The notes under the pieces are model-generated. The model saw only the letters and a list, made by a program, of their open reading frames with translations, was not told where the DNA came from and made no database searches. From Bacteroidota bacterium (lineage in GTDB: Bacteria > Bacteroidota > Bacteroidia > Bacteroidales > DYOH01), in assembly GCA_020048155.1 (NCBI GenBank), contig JAIFMY010000148.1, forward strand, positions 1-37,414: 37,414 bases of DNA, given 5' to 3'. Shown here one piece after another: positions 29,367-37,325 of this stretch. Positions within the stretch are counted from its first letter, which is position 1. Each line of letters starts with the position of its first letter. A program made the position numbers and the translations under genes.

Positions 29367-29654
29367 ATGGGATGTGGATGTAATCATCATGAAGAAGATA
29401 TAAATACCCAGCACATGCACGACGAAGAAGAAACCTGCGAATGCGGTAGCGATTGTGCTTGCAGTACTGGCGAATTCGAAGACGAAATGGAAAGCGGATG
29501 TGGTTGCGGTAGCGGTCATGATCACGATCATGGCCATAGCCACGGACATAGTCATGGTCACTCACATGGTGGCGGTGGTTGCGGTGGCCACTGCCGAAAT
29601 GATTCGTCGCAACAACGAAACAGCCGAAGACAACCGTATATTCTTCGAACGTAA
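29367..29654 (+). CDS. hypB: Cys/His-rich metal-binding N-terminal segment of HypB (separate frame from the GTPase)
   Basis: MGCGCNHHEEDINTQHMHDEEETCECGSDCACSTGEFEDEMESGCGCGSGHDHDHGHSHGHSHGHSHGGGGCGGHC then unrelated residues to a stop. Confidence 0.7.
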   Translation: MGCGCNHHEEDINTQHMHDEEETCECGSDCACSTGEFEDEMESGCGCGSGHDHDHGHSHGHSHGHSHGGGGCGGHCRNDSSQQRNSRRQPYILRT

Positions 29655-30234
29655 AAATGCAACTGTTGTTCACCTGATGGGCTCAGCCGGTGCTGGAAAA
29701 ACCGCTTTCATGGAGCGTTGGATAGCCGACAACAACAAAGATGTTGATTTCTTCGTTGTGGCTGGTGACCAGCAGTCTATGAACGATGCGAATCGCATTC
29801 AGCATGCTGGTGCTTCGGTGGTACAAATCAATACCGGTACCGAAAATCACCTGGATGCCAACATGGTACGCCAAGGGATAGACCTGCTGCATATGCCTGA
29901 CAATTCAATGGTTGTTATCGAAAACCTTGGTAATATGACTACTCCTTCACACATGGATCTCGGTGAGACTATGCGTGTAGTGGTACTTGCTACTACCGAT
30001 GGCGAGGACAAAGCACAGAAATACCCATTTTTGTTCCAAACTGCCGATGTGTGTATCATCAATAAAACAGATTTGTTGCCACACCTCAACTTCTCGGTAG
30101 ATGAAGCCAAAAACAACGTACTGAAAGTAAACAAAGGGATCAAATTTTTCGAAGTTTCTGCCCAAAGCGGTGATGGTATGGACAAATGGTACGAGTATGC
30201 AAAACAAACGCATATGGCTTACACCATGGAATAA
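29599..30234 (+). CDS. hypB: Hydrogenase/urease nickel incorporation GTPase HypB, GTPase domain
   Basis: MIRRNNETAEDNRIFFERKNATVVHLMGSAGAGKTAFMERW (P-loop), VVIENLGNMTTPSHMDLGE, CIINKTDLLPH, FEVSAQSGDGMDKWYEY. Frame opens further upstream (ORF 29455..30234). Confidence 0.88.
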   Translation: MIRRNNETAEDNRIFFERKNATVVHLMGSAGAGKTAFMERWIADNNKDVDFFVVAGDQQSMNDANRIQHAGASVVQINTGTENHLDANMVRQGIDLLHMPDNSMVVIENLGNMTTPSHMDLGETMRVVVLATTDGEDKAQKYPFLFQTADVCIINKTDLLPHLNFSVDEAKNNVLKVNKGIKFFEVSAQSGDGMDKWYEYAKQTHMAYTME

Positions 30235-30256
30235 TTCGGATACCGAAATATTTATA

Positions 30257-30290
30257 CAAACCGCCTTATTTACATGGGGCGGTTTTTTTG
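30257..30290 (+). terminator. Intrinsic terminator downstream of hypB
   Basis: AAACCGCC TTATTTACATGG GGCGGTTTTTTT. Confidence 0.82.
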
Positions 30291-30341
30291 TGTTTTTTTA
30301 TTCATGCATCTGATATGTTTTATTCGCCCTTTTTATTATTG

Positions 30342-30373
30342 TTTGTCTGCAGCCATATGTATTGCTATATTTG
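30342..30373 (+). promoter_or_regulatory. Bacteroidota-type promoter: TTTG-N20-TATATTTG
   Basis: TTTG at 30342-30345 and TATATTTG at 30366-30373, upstream of the lipoprotein ATG at 30402. Confidence 0.6.
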
Positions 30374-30401
30374 CATGAAATCCATTAATAATTAATCTTT
30401 T

Positions 30402-31043
30402 ATGAAAAAGAATTTTTTAGTTTTCATACTATCCGCATGGCTGATGGCCGGATGTGGTGGAAATGGAGATGAAAAGGAGTTGAAACAAGTTTCTGCCGAT
30501 GTTTTTGACGAGCAAACCAGAATAGAACTCAACGACTATTTTACGCAAATTCTGAAAGCGGGCATCTCGCCAGCTGATAGCAATGCATTTACCGATGAAG
30601 CACTAATTGGTTTTGGGGTGAATTACCTTATCAATACCGACCCCGCTAGTATAATGAATGTAGATGAGTATACCTCTCAGCTAAGTAAAGAGAAAGTAGA
30701 TTCAGCCATCTTTTTGTTTTTTGGTAAAAAAATACAAAAGCCCGTATCTGTGTACGAAATTCAATACGAAGGCGGCTATTTTACATTTCCAAAATCAGAA
30801 GGCGGGGAAATGCGCTTTGCCCAGACACAGAGTTTGAAAATGAATGCCGACAGCACATTTACAGCAATTCTGATAAACTATATAGCCGGTTCGGGGGCTT
30901 GTGTGGATATAAATGCAGATCCTGCAAGCTGGCCTAAGGACGATGCTCCTGAAAACATTGGACGTGTAAGGGCTACGCTAAGGAAAAGTATCGTAAAAAG
31001 TGTAACGAGATACGTTCTGCTCGATTACCGCCCCGACATGTAA
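30402..31043 (+). CDS. Predicted lipoprotein of unknown function
   Basis: MKKNFLVFILSAWLMAGCGG lipobox; no recognisable domain. Confidence 0.75.
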   Translation: MKKNFLVFILSAWLMAGCGGNGDEKELKQVSADVFDEQTRIELNDYFTQILKAGISPADSNAFTDEALIGFGVNYLINTDPASIMNVDEYTSQLSKEKVDSAIFLFFGKKIQKPVSVYEIQYEGGYFTFPKSEGGEMRFAQTQSLKMNADSTFTAILINYIAGSGACVDINADPASWPKDDAPENIGRVRATLRKSIVKSVTRYVLLDYRPDM

Positions 31044-31177
31044 AATATTTCTTTTATTTTTCTGAAATACACACAACTTTTTTGCCGTTTTTGGTATCAT
31101 ACTAAAAATGTTTGAAAAGGTACACACAGAAGCAACCTTTACTTTTTTTTCATCACTATATACTTATACCAACGAAC

Positions 31178-32188
31178 ATGAATTACAAATCAATTTTATT
31201 TTACTTTCCGGTTATTGTATTGTTGTTCTCGCTCACACAATGTGGCAAGGATGAAGATCTTTCCAAATGCGCAAAGATTGAGCTCCTGCAAACAACTACA
31301 GCTACTCCAGCCAATGTTTCTATTCTTTTTAAGGTGAAAGACTGCAATGGTAAGCCTATTCCGTACCTGGATGTAACTGATTTTGAGATTTACGAGAATG
31401 GAAAAGTGATTTCTGAATACGAAGCCAGCCGAAAAATATTTCCGGTAGCCACTCAGTTTATGTACAGTACCATTCTTTACCTCGACCTCAGCGGCAGTAT
31501 ACTGGCTTCGCAAAACTTGGAACCACTTAAGAATGCTGCAGCCAGTTTTGTTGAGAGCATCATGCCGGCAGCCGATGATGTGAATTTTGGCTCTTTTCGT
31601 ATGGGCATAAAATGGTTTGATGGAGCGGCTGAGATGCATACACTTGTTGATATGACTACCAACAAAACAGATTTGAAAAATGCAATCATGGGCATAACTT
31701 CCAATATTAGTTCCGACAATTCTACCAACTTCTACGGTTCGGTGATTGACGGCATTACAAATGGTAAAAATTATTACAACTATTACACTTCTATGCAAAT
31801 GCTGGCCAATACTTCGTTGGTGTTTTTTACCGATGGTACCGACCAAGCCAACCGGGTGACGTATAGCGCTGCTTCATCGGCCATAGATCAGAACCGGGCG
31901 CATATTTCATATTATACAATAGGCTTGGGGGGCGAGGTCGACGAAGGTGTGCTTAAAAATATTGGCCGTGATGGTTTTGAGATTGCTGCCAATCTGACCC
32001 AGCTTACTGCCACTTTTGGCCGTATGGCTGAGCGCATAAAGGATGAGTCGAACAGCTACTATTTGCTGAAATATTGCTCGCCTAAGCGAAGCGGCGACAA
32101 TATGCTTAAAATCACCATCAAAAACTTCTCCGGTGCAGCCGAACAAAAATTCTCCGCCCGCAATTTTACCGGGGGATGCAATTTGTAA
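31178..32188 (+). CDS. VWA domain-containing lipoprotein
   Basis: MNYKSILFYFPVIVLLFSLTQCGKDED lipobox; ILYLDLSGS (MIDAS DxSxS), LVFFTDGTDQANRVTY. Start chosen at 31178. Confidence 0.82.
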   Translation: MNYKSILFYFPVIVLLFSLTQCGKDEDLSKCAKIELLQTTTATPANVSILFKVKDCNGKPIPYLDVTDFEIYENGKVISEYEASRKIFPVATQFMYSTILYLDLSGSILASQNLEPLKNAAASFVESIMPAADDVNFGSFRMGIKWFDGAAEMHTLVDMTTNKTDLKNAIMGITSNISSDNSTNFYGSVIDGITNGKNYYNYYTSMQMLANTSLVFFTDGTDQANRVTYSAASSAIDQNRAHISYYTIGLGGEVDEGVLKNIGRDGFEIAANLTQLTATFGRMAERIKDESNSYYLLKYCSPKRSGDNMLKITIKNFSGAAEQKFSARNFTGGCNL

Positions 32189-32191
32189 GGG

Positions 32192-32281
32192 CTAATTTGA
32201 AAAAGAGGTTAATTTGAAAATAAGCTAATTTGAAAATTTGAAAATGTGAGAATTTGAATATGTGGGAATTTGAATATGTCG
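32192..32281. repeat. Degenerate AATTTGAAAAT(N) tandem tract
   Basis: ctaatttgaaaaagaggttaatttgaaaataagctaatttgaaaatttgaaaatgtgagaatttgaatatgtgggaatttgaatatgtc. Confidence 0.75.
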
Positions 32282-32357
32282 AGACTCGCTGAAATGTTTT
32301 ACCACGAATACACCAATTTGGGTTAAGTGAAAAATTAAATTGCGAATCATTTACATG

Positions 32358-32395
32358 ACTACGGCTTAGCTTTACAACTATGCCGTAGTTTTTTT
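32358..32395 (+). terminator. Intrinsic terminator downstream of the VWA lipoprotein gene
   Basis: ACTACGGC TTAGCTTTACAACTAT GCCGTAGT TTTTTT. Confidence 0.75.
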
Positions 32396-32421
32396 ATGTG
32401 GGGAAAAATGGGACTGAAATG

Positions 32422-32520
32422 ATATTGTTCAAAGTGAATGAACAAAAAAATGTAATATTGTTCAAAGTGAATGAACAAAAACATAGGATATTGTTCATTC
32501 AGAATGAACAAAAATGCATA
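32422..32520. repeat. Three tandem 33-bp units, each containing a 21-bp palindromic core
   Basis: 32422-32454, 32455-32487, 32488-32520; cores TTGTTCAAAGTGAATGAACAA (x2) and TTGTTCATTCAGAATGAACAA. Confidence 0.88.
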
Positions 32521-32541
32521 AGGTGCTTTTAGCAGTTAGCA

Positions 32542-34065
32542 TCATTCCTTTTCATTTTCCTGAAGCTCTGCTTTCAAACGCTGGTTTATATCTATACGTG
32601 TACCTTGCAGTACATATATGTATATGCTGTCTTCGCGGGCATACGGACTTATGCGAATGGCTGCACAATATACAGTATCAAATAGTGGGCGCTCTTCGTT
32701 TCGTAGTTTGTCTTCATCATCTTTGTCTTTTACCAATACTACATCAGTCCATACAGTATCCAAGTTTAACCAGTTCTTGTAATCGGCATTGAACGATTGA
32801 GCTACATATGCATCGAACCTTTTGTAATAATTGATGGCACCTGCTTGGCCATAATTATCGCAAAGTACCAGGGTTTTTTCTGCATGAGGCATCCCCATCA
32901 ATACGCTATCTACTTTATGAGCCAATGCATGCCAGCCTAGCATATCGGCAAAATCTTGTGGCAAATGGTGGTCTTTGCCATCTTCCCACCTGAGTAGCCC
33001 CAAATCTTTCTGCAAAGTATTGTTTTTTACAATTTCCTCGGGCGACTTATTCGGAAATGCCACAGGGTAGAGTATAGCGAAAAAGGCCAAATGAAAAACA
33101 AAAAAAGCCGGTCGTAAAACTTTCCATTTACCTTTTTCGAGCAAAATCTCTGCATATTTTGCCCCAAATGCAATGTAAATGGGGTAGAGGCCAATGGTGT
33201 AATAGTCTTTTGCCCTGAAATAGAGAAATATGAGTAGTACGAATATAAAATTCCAGAAAAGAAAACGATAAGGTTTAAACTCGGGGAAAATGAATAACGC
33301 TATCACGCCCAAAACTATGAGGGGTACTGAGCTTAAAAAGAACAACAGTTGCGATTTCAGGAAGTCCGTCCTGTTTACATTCACCAATTGGGTTTCGGCC
33401 AACTCTTGCATGTGCCCAATCACCGGAAACTGGTTTTGGAACTGCCATATAAAATTGGGCGATATGATCATAAGTGAAATAATGCCGGCAGTGTATATTT
33501 TGGGGTCTTTCAGCCATGCTCGTTGTGGACTTATGAGAAGTGCTGGTAGCAAAGCCATGGCCAGGAAAGCTATATTGTACTTATTGAGCATACCCAATGC
33601 AAAAAATACTGCTGCAACATATATCCAGCCCGACGCGGGCACGCGGGCGTACCTTACAAGCGCATATAGCAGTGCAGTCCAGCAGAGTATATCGAGCGAG
33701 TTTGGCTGATATAGGGTATTGATGCGCAATAAGGCCGAAAAAATAACACCTGTTGCAGCGACCGTAAGGGCAAACATACCACCTTTCAGTTCTTCTACAG
33801 TTTTCCAGACCACCCACACGGTGAGTGCACCAAACAAGGCAGGAAAAAATTTCACCCAAAAAATACCATTTCCCAAAAATTGGATGATGGAGGAAATAAA
33901 TGAAGTGAGCGGAGGTACCGAAGTGTATCCCCATGCGGGGTGATTGGCTTGGTCGAGGTGCAGAAATTCGTCGCGCTGCAGTTCATATTCCGGGCTAAGT
34001 AGCAAGTATTGCAGAAAGAATTTGAGTATAATGAGCGCAAGGAGTATGTAGTTTTTCTTGGTCAT
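32542..34065 (-). CDS. Glycosyltransferase family 39-like integral membrane protein (ArnT/PMT type)
   Basis: YELQRDEFLHLDQANHPAWGYTSVPPLTSFISSIIQFLGNGIFWVKFFPALFGALTVWVVWKTVEELKGG; many TM helices. Confidence 0.82.
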   Translation of the reverse strand: MTKKNYILLALIILKFFLQYLLLSPEYELQRDEFLHLDQANHPAWGYTSVPPLTSFISSIIQFLGNGIFWVKFFPALFGALTVWVVWKTVEELKGGMFALTVAATGVIFSALLRINTLYQPNSLDILCWTALLYALVRYARVPASGWIYVAAVFFALGMLNKYNIAFLAMALLPALLISPQRAWLKDPKIYTAGIISLMIISPNFIWQFQNQFPVIGHMQELAETQLVNVNRTDFLKSQLLFFLSSVPLIVLGVIALFIFPEFKPYRFLFWNFIFVLLIFLYFRAKDYYTIGLYPIYIAFGAKYAEILLEKGKWKVLRPAFFVFHLAFFAILYPVAFPNKSPEEIVKNNTLQKDLGLLRWEDGKDHHLPQDFADMLGWHALAHKVDSVLMGMPHAEKTLVLCDNYGQAGAINYYKRFDAYVAQSFNADYKNWLNLDTVWTDVVLVKDKDDEDKLRNEERPLFDTVYCAAIRISPYAREDSIYIYVLQGTRIDINQRLKAELQENEKE

Positions 34066-34132
34066 GGTATGGCCACATTTAAGTTCAGTTGCAAATATGC
34101 ATTTTTCTGACGTAAAACGATGGCTAATATGT

Positions 34133-34168
34133 CAATTTGAAAATAGCACTAATTTGAAAATTTGAAAG
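34133..34168. repeat. AATTTGAAAA repeat tract (left of TIR element)
   Basis: caatttgaaaatagcactaatttgaaaatttgaaag. Confidence 0.65.
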
Positions 34169-34579
34169 TAATGGACAAAATTGATGCTGTTTATTTTCGG
34201 AACTTCTTGTAATTGAAATTCATTTGTTTTATCTAGCCATATTGAAGTGGGCTCTGCTGGAGAGTAGCCACCAGGGATAACCCTTTAACCGATGATAAAA
34301 GTCAAAAATTAGGGAGTTCAATCATTGGGCTCCCTTTACTTTTTCAGAGGTTCCTATGCCTTCAAAAACTCATCAATGAACCTTTTTCTGCGTTTAATAG
34401 GCATTCTGAAATGCACCTAAGCTGTACACTTGAATCGTTGAAATCCTTTTGAAAAACCATTTTTCTGGGTGATTTTACTATCACAATAAAACCATTTTTT
34501 TTAATCATACCCTTTGACATCGCGCAAAGCTAGTAGTATCAAAGGGTATAGGACTTTTTAGCATCAATTTTGTCCATTA
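34169..34579. mobile_element. Candidate MITE-like non-autonomous element with 20-bp perfect terminal inverted repeats
   Basis: TAATGGACAAAATTGATGCT (34169-34188) and AGCATCAATTTTGTCCATTA (34560-34579); no credible ORF inside; TA at both extremities; AATTTGAAAA repeats on both sides. Confidence 0.6.
34311..34345. terminator. Orphan bidirectional terminator-like hairpin inside the TIR element
   Basis: AGGGAGTTCAATCATTGGGCTCCCT (11 pairs if G-U allowed) followed by TTACTTTTT; reverse strand reads AATTTTTGAC after the stem. Confidence 0.5.
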
Positions 34580-34585
34580 AGCCAA

Positions 34586-34604
34586 AATGTGGGAATTTGA
34601 AAAT
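34586..34604. repeat. AATTTGAAAA repeat tract (right of TIR element)
   Basis: aatgtgggaatttgaaaat. Confidence 0.55.
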
Positions 34605-34616
34605 GCAACAAGTCGA

Positions 34617-34654
34617 TAGCTCGGTTATGTCTCCGAACACTGGAAACCGAGCTA
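34617..34654 (-). terminator. Hairpin at the 3' side of the T9SS-secreted protein gene
   Basis: TAGCTCGGTT (34617-34626) / AACCGAGCTA (34645-34654); no clear T-run. Confidence 0.4.
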
Positions 34655-34676
34655 GGGCTATTTTCAGATCTATAAC

Positions 34677-37085
34677 TTATTCCTTCATTATTTTGGATGA
34701 GTATACCTCCTTGTTGTCGGTAATAATTTTGATTATGTACATGCCTTTAGGTAAATCGCTCACATCTAAATTGTTGTTTGCGATAGTTTGCTGCTTTACA
34801 AGCTTGCCTTCCATAGTAAATATCATCACAATCCCTGACTGATGTAAACCACTGATTGTAATTTGCTTACTTGCAGGGTTTGGAAAAATCTGTATCTTGC
34901 TATTATTCTGCTCTATTCCGGTAGATGTTGCTCCTTTTTGCACAATAGTAAGCATTTTAGAGTATGGACCTATACCCTTAGATCTAATAAAAATATGGCC
35001 AATTCTGTCTGCGCCAGTTACATTTTCAATAGCGACAATGTTTAGTTTACCAAAATAGACACTTGTGCCGGGCAGCCAATCATAATCAGAATAAGCAAAC
35101 AACTCTAAGTTTGAAATTACGCTAATTTCAGTTGCATGATATTCGGCACTAAAGATTAGGGTGTCTTCACATGATACCGAAAGGAATCCTTCATTTATTG
35201 TTAAAGGATAAGTTTGCAATTGATTATTTAGTTGAGTATTGCTAAGAAGCAATCCATTATTTCCAATAAGAATCGTATCTGAATCTTTAATGCATAAGTC
35301 TCTTAAAAAAACATCCGATGGTGCATTATATATTTTGTCCCAAGAGTAGCCATTATCTTTTATTTTATTTAATCCGTTAGGTGAAGTAGCATATACCTCA
35401 TTTGAACTTGTAAGATAAACCGAGTTTATAAAATCAGTCATATATGCAATGTGTTTCCAAGTATTACCGTTGTCGGTAGATTTAAAGCATAAATATCCGG
35501 AGTAAATAAGAATGGTATTTGATGAGATTTTTTTTATGGCAAAGTTCCATAAAGATCTATCATCTGTTAAAGTTTGTTCTGTCCATGTTCTTCCACCATC
35601 ATAAGACTTTATTAATATAGAATAGTATTTGAGAAAAATACCATCAGATTGTTCAAATGTACCTAATACAAATATTGTATCTCCGTTAAGCATCTCCCCA
35701 GTCACTATATGGTAGGGTACACCCCAACTGGTATTGGTATAAGAAATGTCTTTCCATGTATTCCCTTTATCGCTGGTTGAATAGATAGTGCCTCTATCAC
35801 CACAAACAATTCCTTTGTCGCCTTTTAACAAAGCTTTATTGAGCTTATATTGGCTTAGCTTTTGACTCTTCCAATTGGTACCACCGTCTGAAGTAGTGTA
35901 TATGTATCCATTAGTAGCAGTAATTACACCATGAGTTTCGTCGGCGAAACTAACAGAGGTTAGATGTTCAGTAGAATTTATGTTAATTTGTTGATAATTG
36001 CCATCCTTAAGTTTATAAACAGAACCATAATCACCTACAATAATCTTTTCAGAAGAATTAATGGCACAGATAGAATTGAGATCGTTTAGGGCCATAGATT
36101 CATTTTGTGCTTCCCAGGTTTCACCTCCGTTTTTAGTAGTTAAGAAAAAACCTCCTGCACCTGCCATATATCCTATGTCTTTGTTATAGAAGTATATTTG
36201 GCTAATATGAACTCTAATATGGTTTGGAAGATTGAAGTGTATTGTTTTCCATGTTTTTCCTCCATCATTGGTTTCAAATACCATGTCATGGTCTTGACTA
36301 AAGCCATAAGCTTTGGTCTCATTTACGAAATACAATGTACTTATTAATGGGTTTTCGTACTGATGTAATATGTTCTCAGACCATGTAATGCCTCCATCAT
36401 TGGTGGTGTACAATGCTTCAAATCTATTAGAAACGACCCCATGCACATAACCAGTTTTTGAGTTGATAAACTGAATGGAAAATACTGAACTTGCCGGAAT
36501 ATTGCTTAACATCGACCAAGTTTTTCCACCGTCAATGGTTTTATGTATTTCATAATTACTAGTCCCGGCTTTGCCATAATAATACACAGAATCATTTTGT
36601 ATGAAGAAGGCCCCATTAGGTTTGGCTTCAGTAGCTTGATTCCATGACAATCCACCATCTGTTGTAGAATAAATTTTCCCGGATGATTCGGATCTGATTA
36701 AGCCTTTTAATTCTGACGAAAAGTAAATTGTAATGTTATCAGTGTAAGGTTCATATGCTAAATTATAGACTTCAGTGAAATTGTTTCCGCCATCTGTTGT
36801 TTTCAGAATTTTACCGGAAATGGTGCACGCATACCCTGCATATTGATTTACAAAGAACAATGAAGCCAATTGAACACCTTCAATACCTTTCTTTTCCCAA
36901 GTTATTCCTCCATCGGTAGTTTTATATATATAGCCATCAACAGTACATATACCTATTTTTTCCGTTACAAATTTTAAATACTGCATGCCGAGAAAACCAA
37001 ATTTTGGTGATTGCATGGTGATCTGACCATGAGAAATGCCAATTTGAAATACCAGCAAAAGGTTGAGTATGAATATTTTTTTCAT
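34677..37085 (-). CDS. Secreted YCF48/BNR-like beta-propeller protein with BACON-like segment and T9SS type A C-terminal sorting domain
   Basis: Signal peptide MKKIFILNLLLVFQIGISHGQ; repeated (Y/L)xTxDGGxxW motifs; WLPGTSVYFGKLNIVAIENVTGADRIGHIFIRSKG...TIVQKGA; C-terminus IQIFPNPASKQITISGL...GKLVKQQTI...LDVSDLPKGMYIIKIITDNKEVYSSKIMKE. Start chosen at 37085. Confidence 0.85.
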   Translation of the reverse strand: MKKIFILNLLLVFQIGISHGQITMQSPKFGFLGMQYLKFVTEKIGICTVDGYIYKTTDGGITWEKKGIEGVQLASLFFVNQYAGYACTISGKILKTTDGGNNFTEVYNLAYEPYTDNITIYFSSELKGLIRSESSGKIYSTTDGGLSWNQATEAKPNGAFFIQNDSVYYYGKAGTSNYEIHKTIDGGKTWSMLSNIPASSVFSIQFINSKTGYVHGVVSNRFEALYTTNDGGITWSENILHQYENPLISTLYFVNETKAYGFSQDHDMVFETNDGGKTWKTIHFNLPNHIRVHISQIYFYNKDIGYMAGAGGFFLTTKNGGETWEAQNESMALNDLNSICAINSSEKIIVGDYGSVYKLKDGNYQQININSTEHLTSVSFADETHGVITATNGYIYTTSDGGTNWKSQKLSQYKLNKALLKGDKGIVCGDRGTIYSTSDKGNTWKDISYTNTSWGVPYHIVTGEMLNGDTIFVLGTFEQSDGIFLKYYSILIKSYDGGRTWTEQTLTDDRSLWNFAIKKISSNTILIYSGYLCFKSTDNGNTWKHIAYMTDFINSVYLTSSNEVYATSPNGLNKIKDNGYSWDKIYNAPSDVFLRDLCIKDSDTILIGNNGLLLSNTQLNNQLQTYPLTINEGFLSVSCEDTLIFSAEYHATEISVISNLELFAYSDYDWLPGTSVYFGKLNIVAIENVTGADRIGHIFIRSKGIGPYSKMLTIVQKGATSTGIEQNNSKIQIFPNPASKQITISGLHQSGIVMIFTMEGKLVKQQTIANNNLDVSDLPKGMYIIKIITDNKEVYSSKIMKE

Positions 37086-37281
37086 ATGAATTATTTGTAA
37101 ATGGTTTCCGTTCCTCCTCGGAATATATGCATGCAATTTATAAAATAAACCAATTGCAAGAATACGACTTTTTGAAATGGTGGGAGAAGATTAAAACCTT
37201 AAAGAAAGCGGGATGCCTTAACGTATAGCATGTGGGGTCAAAAAAATTGGCTGTCTCGTTTTTGTCTCGTTTTTTAAAGGC

Positions 37282-37322
37282 AAAACCCGCAAAGTCTTTG
37301 TTATCAGATTTTTGCGGGTTTT
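37282..37322 (-). terminator. Hairpin downstream of tRNA-Pro
   Basis: Perfect 12-bp inverted repeat AAAACCCGCAAA / TTTGCGGGTTTT. Confidence 0.7.
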
Positions 37323-37325
37323 CAG

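Noticed and set aside
29362-29673. 103-aa His/Arg-rich minus-strand ORF opposite hypB
   Set aside because: Antisense mirror of the His-rich repeat codons (cat/atg), not an independent gene.
31196-31846. 216-aa minus-strand ORF opposite the VWA lipoprotein
   Set aside because: Shadow ORF of a well-supported coding frame; no signal peptide or domain, and implausible composition.
32422-32520. Possible CRISPR array
   Set aside because: The repeats are directly contiguous with no unique spacers, only three units, and no cas genes are nearby.
32514-32792. 92-aa plus-strand ORF starting just after the palindromic repeats
   Set aside because: Lies almost entirely antisense to the GT39-like gene; Cys/His-rich composition typical of spurious frames.
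34570-34842. 90-aa plus-strand ORF spanning the TIR and the T9SS gene end
   Set aside because: Antisense to the conserved T9SS sorting domain; coincidental open frame.
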